Source: Talinum fruticosum (Eukaryota; Streptophyta; Magnoliopsida; Caryophyllales; Talinaceae). Taken from it: a stretch of 64,000 nt of DNA. A program made the position numbers and the translations under genes. The notes under the pieces were generated by a model, which worked only from the letters and a program-made list of their open reading frames with translations, did not search any database and was not told the origin of the DNA. Location: the NCBI GenBank assembly GCA_021018815.1, contig JAITYX010000007.1, forward strand, positions 558,001 to 622,000, in the 5' to 3' direction. Positions 9,930 through 22,430 of the stretch are shown here, piece after piece (position 1 is the first letter of the stretch; the number at the start of each line of letters is the position of its first letter).

Positions 9930-12900
9930 TCACCATTCATCATCAAGACTAGCACGGTGGAAGCACAAAACTGTACAAACAAAGATGAAGAAGGAAGTTA
10001 GCTCAATAATCATGGCTCCAGTCTCTATCAGATTAGCATGCCTAAGAATCATAGGAATTGCGATGCTGCCCACTGCTGATGCTCCTGTCAAGAACTTGGC
10101 TGCATCTATCCACCTGCAAACACGTGTAGCAACAGGGTTTTTCAGCCTTTTGAATTACCGAGAAACTCAATATTAATAACACTATACCATCAAGGTCTTA
10201 ATCTAGTAGTTAAGACTAAGATCCGAAATACATGAAATCTCACGTTCAATCCCCCTCCCCCAACCCCAATTGCATTATACTCCACTTGTGACTCATATAA
10301 ACCCACCAAAAAAATTTAAAGAAAACACTGCCTTCTGTTCATTTTGTACTACTAACACAATACCAGGAATCCCCACATGGGCAGAGGCTTTCTTTTTTCT
10401 TATTCCCTTGTTTTTTTTGGGGGGTCGGGAGGGGGCTGGGGATGTCAGATGGAAACAACATGACCCTTAAATTACAAAGAGGTAGTTCATAATCTAGATT
10501 AAAAACTGGCTAAATGTAACTTCTTTTGGCTACTAGGAAAGTAGACAAGGCTATGTTCATTCCAAACATGATATGGAACTTCAAACTGAAACCCTTCTGA
10601 AATTTAAGTTTTACAAGCCTCTGAGTTTAACTCCTAAATTTCAAGTATCTACAAGACATATAAGAATCATTTAATCAGTCGAAGATAAAATGAGTACACA
10701 AAATGACATGACAGAACTTAGTCTGAGTAAAAGTCATGGAGTTATGAATTTCTTATATCAACACCTGACATTGCACAAGTAATCAATGCTCAACAGACAG
10801 AATGTTTGAATGACTATAAAGCATATCAAAGTGATATGCCAACAAAATCAGAAGTCCATTCAAGAAGAGGATAATCTTTCAATCTTCAATAATCTAAATG
10901 GACGACAAAGCTCCAATAATATTTCAGCAGCATCATTACAACAACAACAACCACAGTGTGGGTTCTGCTTTTACGGGGTCTGAGGAGATCCAGAAGTAGG
11001 CAAGGATAACACATTTCTACAGCACAAAGACCGATTCCAAAAGACCCACATTAAAAAAATTTGCTAAAACATTCGAAGTTGAAAATCTTTTGAAAATCTT
11101 CGATGGAAATAATGAAGATAATAAATATAATGCCACTGATGATGTTAACAATATCAGTAGCAATAAAAGATTTATAATAATAACAGTAAGAATAATATCA
11201 AGTAACCTTAGAGGCAAGTAACTTAAAAACACCATAAGACAACAAGATACAACAAACTGAGATCAAGAATACTAGGAAGCTAATAGAATGTCAATGATAA
11301 TAATACAAGTCGCAGGGGGGTTGAGGGGCACCTAAAAGCCACTGTGATTGTAGATCTCCATAAACTCCTATCCTCAGCCATGTCTCCTATGAGTCTCACT
11401 TGTCTCACATCATGTCTAATCACCTCGGTCCAATTCTTTTGCGGTCTTTCTCTACTCCTCTTACAATCTAGAAGGTTAATCCTCTCACACCTCCGCATAA
11501 GTGCATTAATATCACTTCTCTTGATATTGCCAAACTATCTGAGCCTTGCTTCTCCCATCTTATCCTCTATCGTTGCTACCCCTACTTTTTCTCTAATAAC
11601 CCTGTTCCTGACTCTATCAAATCTCATATAACTACACATCCACTTGATCATTCTCATTTCTGTCACAATCAATCTTTGAACTTGATTCTTCTTAATCGGC
11701 CAACACTCTAAGCCGTATAACAATGCTGGTCCAACCAACATATGGTAAACTTTTCCCTTCAGCTTTATTGGGAACTTCTTATCACACTACATACCAGATG
11801 CATAGATGCATATCTCCACTTCTGCAAATCTACCCTTACAAGGTGATTGACTGATGTGATCGTCAATCTTTCCATTGCCCTGTCTGAACGAACCCAGATA
11901 CTTGAACTTCTCAAATTTCGGTATTCAACACAAGTGAAATTGTTTATTTTAATTACCCAAGTAGTTTAATTTATGATTTTATTCCCTTATTGATTGTTTT
12001 TTGATAGAGGACAGCTCAAGGAACACTAAAGGGAATTGATAAAAGTATTTTGCTCTGCAAGTTGTAAATCAACAGCAGTCTAAAAAGTCAGGTCAAATCC
12101 AGTCAATGCGTCAGGTCAAATCCTAGTCAATGTCAACGCCAACGCCTGCCTATGGAATTACCATAAAAACACAGAAATAACAGGATAAAAAATCTTTAGG
12201 AGCTCCAGGAACCAAATTTAATCATTCATCAGATAACATACGTTAACTATCATGTCTCTATCTTGATAGATTCTCACATAACTACTCACATTCATACAGG
12301 ATGCTAAGTGGCAATAGCTAACGATGCTTATATTAACACCATTACAGCAAAATATGTAGTCATACACAGATCATTCAAAATGATAGACTTACCCTCCACC
12401 ATCTCGACTTATTAAGAATTGTGTGGATCCACCTCCAAAGAACAAGCAAGGCATTGGAACTAGCACGTACATGAGAGCTACAACCACCAATCAGATGACT
12501 TTCAGTACACAGGCACAAAATAACAGTTGCTTACCTTGATAAGCATATACAAACAAGGGCATACCTGACAACATCGGCCACCAGTTACCATATAATACAC
12601 ACGCCTGTTAGACGCAGCTTTATATGATTAGTATACAAAACAAGAAAGGAGAAAAAGAGGATGATGCATATAATGCTGAATAATCAAGATGGAAGCTTAT
12701 GTAAGACTAGAGAATTCAGACTCAAGCCACTAGGCCAGCTATTTGTACATGGTATTTAAAAATTAATTAAAAAAATTCTAATGGTTATTAGTATTACTTT
12801 AGTGCATGTCTGGAGTAACTCTTGAAGATTGAAGGGATAACTTTTTTCTACAAAGTACAAGTTCACTATGATACGACTGGCCAACATGAATCTTTTGGAC

Positions 12901-15900
12901 AACCAAATGAAATTATTTGGTTCTTATCCAAGCAGATAGTTAAAAAATTGATATATAAGAAGCAAACAAGCTTACACAATCCAAGTATTTGAGATTATAT
13001 TATACAGAAAACTAATAGCCCACAAAGAGGGTTAAAAAGTTTAAGCTGAAAGATCATCTCAAGCTACATAAAATAGAGATAAGAGCTGTTGACTCCATGG
13101 ATACTCGTCACGCAACCGAAAAAGGAAAAAGCATGACACTAAGAGTCCATAGAGAAAAACATGAGGCACGAATTAAAAGCTTTGACAGCATTGTTCCTGC
13201 CAGACTTAGGAAGGCTGTCTATGGCTCTATGAAAGAAAGTAGCGCTAAAACAAGACATGAAACATTGCTAGTTCTATAGATGTTAATCCTGGTTAAGAGG
13301 ATGGTTATTGAGGTTGAACACCAACTTATCAACATGAACTTAGTGCTAGATGAAGCCAGAGGCAACTATAAGGGTTTGGGCATAACTGATATTCACATCT
13401 GTCCACTACCAAATCATGCAGACGCACATCACTGAACTCAGAAAGAGAGAGGGGGGCATTCAGATAGCTGTCAATCTGCTACTTCAGGCTGCTTCTTGTT
13501 TCAATGAAGAAGAGGTATATGTTGGAGAAGGGGAAAAAAAAAAAAGGTTCAACCAGAAGTTCTCGAGATTGCAAAAAGAGGGGGAATAATTCTACATAAG
13601 GCCCCTAAGTTCTTGTCCATACAAACTAGGTCTGCAAAATATAACCGACGTTACAAGAAACAAATAAAGCAGAAGCTCTGTCAAACCATCATTATCAGAT
13701 TTGGAGGACAAAGTAAATCTTTCCCTAGGAAACAATTATTAGCTCAAGAATACCCAAAAAATGCATATAGAGTTGCTCCCTAGCTTCCAACTCAAAAAAC
13801 GTAGCATAAAGCATTGGAAGATATAGCATGGAAGCTATCTAATCTGCAACATACTGTAAACAGGAGCCTAAACATCATTTCGAGAGGAATCATGGTCTTC
13901 AAGACTCCAGAGAGAGTAACAAAGACACGAAATTAAACCGCGGATCAAACACGAAGTTGTCTGAAGAAACATTTACAAGGTGAATTATCACATATCTTAA
14001 ACCTCACCAAATCCTCCACGCACAGTCAGGTGTCAAGGAAAATGATTCGGAAAACGATTCCCAGCCCCCAACATATCTCTCTTTTTCAATAGAAGTTTCA
14101 ACAGAGATCAATCACAACAATGGCATATACCTTCAGTGAATCTCCTTTAACTTTTAAATAAAAAGCCCTCATGGAGAACTCTTTTGCACATTCTTTCTGC
14201 TGAAAGCATAGAACTGCTAAATAGAACATCACGGAGGCAGGAAATAGGAGTAAAAACAAAGTAAGTGCTAGCAAAAGACCAAGCACAATTTAAATATCCT
14301 CCCAAAACCAGATCCTATTCGTCATACATCCATACTGAATTTAATATCCAGCCAGGGGAATGCATAACAAATAAATTTGCAAGGACACACATAATTAATA
14401 CTAATCTCTGCATTAGTTACCTTTTTTGGGAAAGGGTGCGTAACAGTATTACTTATTCTGCTTCAAGTTAAGCTTATATAGAATTAAATGCTGTAAAGTG
14501 GATTCTGTTCTTTGAGAAAAGCACCAAAACCATTTCCCCACCAAAGCAATGTTCTAAGATACTACTTCCAAGGCCAAGAGCACAACCATGTTCTGGAGAC
14601 TTTGAACAACTAAAAACAAGGTAATCTATATGATTCACTCATGCCCCCAACCAACAAGAATCTAAACGATTCACTCGCATCCCTCAACCAATGAGAATCC
14701 CCGAGTCTCTTCAACCTTTCAGACTGGCACAAAAGAGAGCACAACTAAAACACCACTAATCCACATATGCCGCCAAAGATTAGATGTCTGAAACCACCAG
14801 AAAAACCTGTCGAGCAGTCCTGCGAGACCCTCTACTTTCTCGTGCACAAAGAGATCATCATAGGATCTGCTTCCTTGCAGTTGAGCACTCCCAAGAAATA
14901 ACATATGTATGGCTCTATCTATTTCAAAAGACCTTATTACAATTTCACAACCACTGTAATGCAGGAGGCTCCATCCAAATATTGTGAACACTCCCTCCCC
15001 CGAGAGATGAAATCCTAGGGAAGCCAGATTTTCAATTAATTATTTGACCCTCCTCATGGTTTTATTCCCCAAGTAGTCCATCTTTAACTAGTAGCTCACT
15101 TGATTCATTCATTCATCGTTTCTTCTACCTTGCCTGCCTAAGTATTCTTTATCCCATTCCCACCTATTAGGTAATTATCTTCCTATGCTGCTCAAACCCT
15201 TCCAACACTCAGCAGCAACCCCACCCCTCCTCTTTTGGGGAGCACTCCTTCACAGCATAAAGAAATCAACTAGAGGTCGGAAAATGATATATTAATAAAT
15301 TTTCCTCTTTTTAAGAGGAAAAGGTGAAACAGCATGTCTTTATAAAAACTTCAGTGAGCTAAGGTTTGCAACTAATTAAAATTAAGAAACAATCCCCCCC
15401 CAAAAAAAAAAGGCATCATTTAATCCATCTCTTACATCTATTAACACAACCTTCTCATCTTAATGCACAGCACTACAATAATAAGCATATTGCTCTTAAT
15501 TTCATGAACTATCCTTCTTGAAAACCAACAGTATGAAAATAAGCTAAAATCCTCCACCAAATGCAACACAGAACACCTCTATAATGCTGGAACGAGCAAT
15601 TTTCATCAGAGGCAGTCTTTCCCAGTGAATTCTTACAAAACACCTTGGTGATATACTAGAAATTTTGAACACAAAACGTATTATGAATTTCTTGATAGTT
15701 AGAAACCAAACAAACTTCTTATAGTCATGCTATTCAAACCTTGAACCTTGTTAACATAACCACAATCACAAAAACTCCAATAGCTTCCTCCTTAAGAATG
15801 AGGATTAATATCTCCCATTTCAGTAACCAAGGCAATAAATCCTGCCCATTTTAGACCTCCAAGGTTCACTCTTTGCAAAAAAACAAAGGAAAAGAAAAAC

Positions 15901-18900
15901 ACAAAAGAGTTGTACAAGGCCTTCAATAGCAAATTCATATTTCAGTGAGTGTAAACCAAACCCCCCGGGCCCCCATGGGGGAAACAAACACTAGTCACCA
16001 GACATTCTTCCCTAAGCAAAATCTTGTTCAAGTCACCTCTTAGGCGTCACGTAACCAACCCCTAGTTCCATAAGCTCCACATATAGCCTTAACTTCTCTC
16101 TGGATAAGGATAGCCTGCCATTTCCTTCATTACATTGATTATCTGCTTGCACACTAGTTATTTGTCCTTCTTGTTCTTTCATTTCAATGAAAGATCCAGA
16201 CAAGGATGAGTTTCCTATAGTTTTATAAGCAAGCACCAATTAATTTTTATGGGTGTGCACTCTGCAATTTAAAACTTTTTAAGAATTTTTACACAGATTT
16301 TTGGATAACTTTTTCATTCACAGTTTTCCAAGATGCCGTCCTGAATAGTGCATGTCCGCCACAGAAAAACAAAAGCATCAGGTGACTGCTCATGCCAGTT
16401 TTACTATAAATATCACCACTTCTGTTTCTTGAACAAAAAGAAGTGCTAGTGCAAAGGATATTTACAACAGCATTTAATTTTAAGTTACAAACAATGGTTC
16501 TTCCAAGTCATCAACTGTAATGGCCCACACAATGCTACCTTCACAGAAGTAAAATATAAAGCAGTTGGTACAAAGGATAATTACTTTAACCACTGACACT
16601 TAAGCCATACACTAGAGGCATAACATCAATGCAAATAAGCATTAAAATCAATGCAATTAGGCATACATCAACAGCTCTAACGACAAATTATGGAGCCATT
16701 TGGGTTACGGCAATGAGAAATGCCTCCTCAAGATGGACAGGGCAAGGGAATGACTTGTCATTTGTTTTCATTTCAATTACTCCCCAGTATTATGCATCTC
16801 CATTGGATTCATCAGAATATGTCAAGATCAAAGAAGAGAAATTTGTTCCGACGATATGTGCATAGCCCCTCCAACATACTCACCATCTTAGAGCCTAAAA
16901 ACACTACTTCACCATCAGCAGCATCACCACCAACATAGAACACCTATTAACCGCTATCATTGCGATTCACCACTACCACTCTTAGTTCTAAAAGACATGA
17001 GGCACATCAAGGCGCATACGGTCCCAGATGAAAGGCGTAAGGAGAGGGGAACACATCAGGATGTGAGCCACACTTTTATGCAAAAATGTTTAGAAGTCTT
17101 TCATAAAGCATATTTTGTAGAAATAAATTACATAAATGCATCTAAAAAGTGCTTAGGTTCAATATAACTACTAAATACAACAAATAGCCTTAAAATACAT
17201 TATGTTGGTGTCATGGTTCCCCAAAACACATGTTTAAGGTACAAATCAAGTCCAAGAAAATATTAGAAATCAATTTTGCACTAACTCACATTCAGAATCG
17301 CCGATTGATAAACATGTAAACAATCTAGGATAAACAGGGGCAAGTACTGTGTACTATATAGCTCACTTTTCAGCTCACAAGAAAAGAAAGACAAGACAAG
17401 AAAGGTCACAGGTGTTCATCTAGGAGGGACCAAAAACAAAGAAATAATTAGATGGGGAGGGTTGTCGTACACTGCACAAGCCAGTACTAAATTTTCAGAC
17501 CCCAAGGGGGAAAATAAGAAAAAAAGGTAAAGGCCAAGAAAAAGTGGCTTGTATCATAAGCAAGGGCCACAAAAAAAGAAAAAGGGATCAAAGCCTCAAC
17601 TTCACACAAATAGAGACAGAACGGGGCCAAGAAAAACCCATACCCATACAGAGAAGATGAAATCAACGACAAGTAGTAGAGGAGAAGAAATAGAAGAACA
17701 TAGAGGAGGAAAAGAAGAAAACGAAGAGCAGAGAGGAGTTAGCAATGTCGAATGACGTTAGTAAGGCTAACAAAAAATCAGATTCGGGTCAATTCAGGTT
17801 TGGACGATCAGACAAAAACCTCATACCCGAACAATGTTTGGATTACTAATTCGGAAACTCTGACGAGATCTGGACTCGGCTGTCCAAATGTCTAAATTTG
17901 TTGTATGACAACTGGATCTTCTGATTGATATTATGTTTTTGGACTGAAAGCGAACCCATTTTTTAACGTCCGAACCTGGTTGACCGGATTTTTAACATAT
18001 ATTTTTGGAGATTTTGTACCAAAAATATTTCATATCTAGTTGTCGGATGTCCGAACCCGAATTAGTTCACAAATCCACACAACCCAAACCCGAATGCCTC
18101 GATCCAAACCCGACCTGGTTATCAACCTGTATATGACCAATTGTTCGAGTTTTAATTTCAGAGAAAAAAATCAGACCCAATACTTTCTAAGTCGAACAAA
18201 TTTTTGCCAGTCTTATGCTAGAGTAAGGTGGATGGAGGATAGACCCATGCATACACACCATACATATCAAACATGTCAACAACAATCTAATATGCAATGA
18301 CTTTAATGGTAACTACGCACCAATATTTGCAGCAAGATGCTAGCGGAGAACATAAAAGCAAGCCCACCAAGCCTGCAAATTTAGCCAAGTTTTGTTAGGT
18401 TCTACATATCAACCAAAAGATAACGAAAGCAGAAAAGCCTTCAATGTCATGGAACTTACACTGAAGGAGCAAAAGCCGACGAACAGAAAGCCCAGCGACA
18501 CACCGTATGCACAATGGGCAATATTAGTAAAGCGCATCACCAACAATAAAAGGCCAATACAGTTAACACTATGAAGACAAAATTAAATTCATTCAGCAGT
18601 TAATTTGCTAATCCAAGCATTTTTGTTATTATTAGTTTCATGAAGACTAAGAAAATGATCAAAAGGGGGCAGAGCATGACCTCATGAGGCACCAACAGGG
18701 TCTGGGACTAAGCAAGCACAAAGTAGTCCATTTTATCTTCCCACACACATACGACAATTTCCTAAGTTAGTCTCAATTTTAAGATGGCGAGAAAAGAAGA
18801 CAAAGGAAGAAAGCGGGAAAGCATTAGACATTTCTAGTGTTTTGTCTAATTAGGGGTTAGGGAGAAACTATAAGTATTCTTTTTTAACCGCTTGCAGCAA

Positions 18901-19591
18901 CTCCAACTAACTATGATGCAATGCAATACTTGCGAATTGGCGAAAAAAAGGGGGACATTATGCCTAACTCAGGGGCAGAAATTGCTTTCGAGGAACAAAT
19001 ATTTATCAGCAATATTCTACCAGGTCGATTATTCTGGAGGAATACACGGGAAGAAATCTCTCTAGCCCCTATCATCGAGATCTATTTCTACCAAGTAAGC
19101 TCCTTGATTAGGTTTGTTCTGCCATTGGTTACCTGTGGAACACTTTGTAGAGATGACTATCAGTTGATGTGTTATCGGTCTATCTTCCTGCAGCCCTCCG
19201 ATTTCTTACTATATTGATGCCCTAAAGAAATCTTCGGATGAAAAGATATTCACCTCAGCCCAGGACCAACTTGCTTTTTCAACTTGCCCTTTCCCAATTT
19301 TTAACAACCACTTAAAGTTTGATTGACAAAACCCCAGAAAATCAGAAACACAAGAACCCAACAAGCTTTGGCACAATCCCACCTCCCCCAATCCCAAACA
19401 CATCACCCTAGAAACTGGGTTTCATTAAAAAAAAAAAAAAAAGGTCGAAATTGAAATGCTAACAAAGATTATTTTGTACAAATTGGGAAAAATTATAACG
19501 AGTTTGCTATAAGAGAGATCATATTCAAGATAGCAAGAATCAAACAAAGAGGAAATGGAAAGAAAACCGCACCTTCAAAGGTCATCGCCAT
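9930..19591 (-). CDS. VPS55/LEPROT-family endosomal membrane protein (vacuolar protein sorting 55 homolog)
   Basis: Reads as 126 residues from six minus-strand parts: 19591-19573 (19 nt), 18460 (1 nt), 18372-18321 (52), 12604-12565 (40), 12477-12393 (85), 10113-9930 (184, stop at 9932-9930); the sum, 381 nt, is 127 codons. All splice sites are GT/AG: donors GTGCGG, GTAAGT, GTGCGT, GTATGC, GTAAGT; acceptors CTTCAG, TTTGCAG, TAACAG, TTGTAG, TTTGCAG. Two introns are 87 nt, one is 5.7 kb. The protein has four hydrophobic segments: LAFMFSASILLQIL near residue 10; LMYVLVPMPCLFFGGG near 40, after the YGNWWPML motif; LTGASAVGSIAIPMIL near 75; and FFIFVCTVLCF near 107, ending LDDEW. Vps55 proteins act in endosome-to-vacuole sorting, in yeast with Vps68. 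I am sure of the family; the first 7 residues depend on the 1-nt exon. Confidence 0.88.
10185..10325 (+). mobile_element. tRNA-derived SINE in an intron of the VPS55-like gene
   Basis: The head resembles a tRNA with polymerase III promoter boxes: an A-box-like TCTAGTAGTTAAGA (about 10202-10215) and a B-box-like CGTTCAATCCCC (about 10243-10254). The spacing and the sentence-like order (TCTAGTAGTTAAGACTAAG ... GAAATCTCACGTTCAATCC) match plant SINE heads. The unit seems to end in an A-rich stretch near 10310-10325. No clear target duplication was found. It lies antisense to the host gene. Confidence 0.5.
10940..11950 (-). mobile_element. RTE-clade LINE, 3' portion, in intron of the VPS55-like gene
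   Basis: Minus-strand frames give the C-terminal end of an RTE-type reverse transcriptase: LVGPALLYGLECWPIKK, then EMRMIKWMCSYMRFDRVRN, VIREKVGVATIEDKMGEARL, and in another frame INLLDCKRSRERPQK and DMAEDRSLW, the usual end of these proteins. Downstream on minus the 3' end resembles the plant RTE tail (CCTTGCCTACTTCTGGATC ... CTCAGACCCCGTAAAAGCAG) and finishes in a GTT repeat (about 10952-10938). The element is 5'-truncated at about 11950 and lies in the same orientation as the host gene. Frame breaks show it is dead. Confidence 0.8.
12605..18320 (-). other. Large intron of the VPS55-like gene
   Basis: A 5.7-kb intron between the 52-nt and 40-nt coding exons. I found no conserved coding sequence in it; the open frames are short and unlike known proteins. 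Content noted: a homopolymer-rich stretch near 13540-13560, a GC palindrome (CCCCCGGGCCCCCATGGGGG, about 15962-15981), and a degenerate CCGAACCCGAA-type stretch (about 17790-18110) related in motif to the array at 29790. Several AT-rich blocks are probably old unclassifiable transposon debris. Confidence 0.6.
18460..18460 (-). other. Candidate one-nucleotide microexon of the VPS55-like gene
   Basis: On minus, the pyrimidine-rich CTTTTGCTCCTTCAG is followed by a single T and then GTAAGTTCC, so one base is flanked by a strong acceptor and a perfect donor. Exon 1 ends in phase 1 (GAA G) and the 52-nt exon begins with the third base of a codon (G CTT GGT GGG). Adding T gives GTG (Val), and the frame continues into the conserved LGGLAFMFSASILLQIL segment. 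In the frame needed at the donor, the upstream sequence meets a TGA (18538-18536) with no intervening AG, so a longer exon at this donor is excluded. The downstream intron is then 87 nt. The alternative is a ratchet (recursive) splice site, or a missed exon elsewhere. Confidence 0.6.
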
Positions 19592-19800
19592 GATTGCTGA
19601 AGTTCGAATTCCAGGTAGGAGAGAGAGACAGATGATCAGGTGCTTAATTGCACGAATTCGATAAAAATAACTGAATTCAATCGAAGGAAAGCGGGTGACT
19701 TCAGAGAGGGACTATTCTTGTGTGATGAGATTATTATTGTGTAGTGAGAAACACAACAGAGCGATCAAGCTTCACAAAAGATGCGTTTGGACTTCTGACC
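19592..19800 (-). promoter_or_regulatory. 5' leader / proximal promoter of the VPS55-like gene
   Basis: Upstream of the proposed ATG (AGCAATCATGGCG, a good plant start context with G at +4) the minus strand has a CT-rich leader (CTGTCTCTCTCTCC, about 19636-19623). I see no convincing TATA box within 200 bases. The extent is a guess from base composition. Confidence 0.35.
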
Positions 19801-22430
19801 ATAAAAAATGTTATTCTATGCGTTCTCGTGGTGCTAAATATTGCTCAGATTTTAAAATGTCATTTTTTATGGTTAATAATTAATCTAATTAATATTTAAA
19901 AAAATAATTTAGTAGTAATTATTGATCATTAAATTAATTATGATATGTTTTATATTTTGAGATAATTTAGTGACATTTTAATCCGAAGCACTATGGTGTT
20001 AAAAGAGTTATTGTGAATATCTAATAGTTTTTTTGTAAGGCTTTTTAAAAACACTCGATTTTATAAGGATTATAAGATAATTTTTTAATTTAAGAATTAC
20101 CGACAGTTCATCCAGTGGTTACTTTTATTATAGTCACTCCTCAACAAATAATTAATAACATCAATTATATTAACAAAAACTATAAAAAACATATGTATGA
20201 CACGTCCTATGTGAGATGGTCTCATATAAATTTTTTTAAAAAATGATGGTGAATATTGATGTTAAAAAAGGAAAAACAATCAAACTAAATATAATTTGAT
20301 AAAAATATCAAATAATAAGAAATAAATAAAGACATAATCTTAATTTTTTTAATAAAATTGTTAAGGTCATGAAACAACAAATATTCAATTAACGTAAATA
20401 TACCTATTTGACAAAAGGCCTAGTCTCTAGGGGCTTGGTTGTGGTTTGTCAACACTCAAACCATGTTCAACCACTCTTTCCATAAAAAATCTACGTTCAA
20501 GCACTCTCACTCACATTCAAGCACTCTCACCCATATTCAGTCACTCTCACCCATATTTAATCAATCATTCTATAAAAATCCACTATTGTCCATACTTTAC
20601 ATTCAACTACTATTATCCACTCTTACCCTGAACCACATCTCATTTTAATCACTCATCTTCGACAAAAATGTCCACTGGAGGTGCTAATTGACTTTGTCAT
20701 TTTTCCCTAACTTAGTTGAAGCAACTTGGTGCATGTTTACATAAGTTTCAACTTCTAAAAAATTACTTTTTAAAAGTACTTTTGAAAAAGTCACTTATCT
20801 AGAAATTATGAGATGTTTGGCAATCTAGTTATAGAAGTGCCCATAAGACGTAGAAACACTTAAACATATGTTTGGCAATTTCTCTGTCCTTGAGCTTCTA
20901 AAATCTATATTTTAAAAAATAAAAATAAAAAATGTACGAAGGAAAGGAACTAAAGAAGTGTAATTATACTTTGTTGAGAAACCTTATGATTCAAAGACCA
21001 TTTTGGTTTTCTAAATCAAATGTGAAATTAACAATTTACTTATAATTACGAAAAAAGAATTAAAATTAGTAAAATATACCAGTTAGTTAGAGGGTGTCAC
21101 AACACCAACTTTTCAGCAATAGAAAAGAAACAAGATGAATATTAGAAGAATTTGGTCACTAATTAAATGGATTGGCTTTAACTTATTCATTCAAGAATCA
21201 AACATGTGGAGCATATAAAAGTAAAGAGAAGTATGAATGATATACATAGATGAAAGTGGAGCGAAAGAAATTTGTTTATAGTTAGTTTGTTGTTGAGAAA
21301 AAATTACTATAGGATTGATGAGAGAACTTATTGATAAATAATAATGGTGATGGAAGACAAGAAAAGTAGTAGATATCAAACTAAACATTGAGGTTGTTGA
21401 GATAAGTGAAACTTTGGAGAAAATAATTATATACTTTATAGTGGGATGACCATTATTAAAAACATAATACAAGAAAATTTTAGTCAAGGTATTGAATTCA
21501 TTAATTTAAAAAAGTGAATACCCGATAATTAGAAATGGAAGATACAAATTGTAGCTTCAACTTTTTATATATCTTGGAGTTGTTTTGAGATTCTTAGGAG
21601 TGAGAAACCACAATAATTAAAATTAATGTTTTTCCTACTTCAGCTTTTTGATGGATAAGCATTTGGAGAAGTTAGGCCAAATGGATACTTAGCTTCCTTA
21701 ACAACTACAAAATTTAACCCAAATTGTAACTTTATACCTCCTAACTCGCAATACTTTATTAAACAAAGAGAAGTCCTTACAATCAACTACACTATCCACA
21801 TACCAATTTCCATGCCCTTCTAAGACCACTCCTTCCACGCACTGAAACACATGAGAAGAAACCAATATTGAAAGGTAGAAGAAATGAGAAATGTAACGAG
21901 AAACAATGAACGATGAATCTACCTTTCATTCTAAAACAAACTTGCCCTTATCTTCTTTCTTAAAAAACTCATCCGTTCTCATTAAGGGTAATTTAGTCAT
22001 TCTTACTCGACATAAATCTTGCAATCTAAAAAGCATGTTAGCAATTACGCCACACAAAATAACACCTACTTGGAAAAAAAACTCCTTTTCTAGTTGAAAA
22101 GAAACTAAAATAACACTTATTGATTAATTTTTTTATATCTTTATATTTCAAAAATTGAGGAAGGCATTTTACTACTCATGCAAGGAATGACAATCTTAGT
22201 ACTCTGGGGGCAAAATGGGTATATGAAAACTTAAAAGCAAAACTGAAAAGGAAGTGCAAAAGGGTAGCTTGGTAATTGTTCAAATGTCTTGTGGCACACA
22301 TTACTGTTCCATTGAATAGTAATTTATAAGGCAATTTATGTCATTTTTCTCTTTTGTGAGATATTGGGAGGTCTTTTTTGTAAATGTCTTTTCTGTTAAT
22401 ATGAGTGGATTTTTCGTTGTCGTTGGACCT
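19800..22430. other. Intergenic AT-rich stretch with MITE-like debris
   Basis: No gene is visible. Around 20480-20570 there are imperfect copies of TTCAAGCACTCTCAC(C/T)CA. Near 20200-20225 GTGAGATGGTCTCAT is a near-palindrome common in plant MITEs. From about 20705 to 21695 the two ends are loosely inverse (GTGCATGTTTACATAAGTTT and AGTATCCATTTGGCCTAACTTCT on the opposite strand), suggesting an old hAT-like non-autonomous element with no coding content. I cannot fix borders or duplications. Confidence 0.4.

Noticed and set aside
10197..10254. Functional tRNA gene
   Set aside because: Box-like motifs are present but no cloverleaf can be drawn; a SINE head is the better reading.
18460..18537. 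Minus-strand ORF MRFTNIAHCAYGVSLGFL..., hydrophobic, ending at the GTAAGT donor; candidate normal exon of the VPS55-like gene
   Set aside because: Its frame ends in phase 0, whereas the next exon needs two bases carried over; joining them hits a stop. It overlaps a strong pyrimidine tract plus CAG, better explained as an acceptor.
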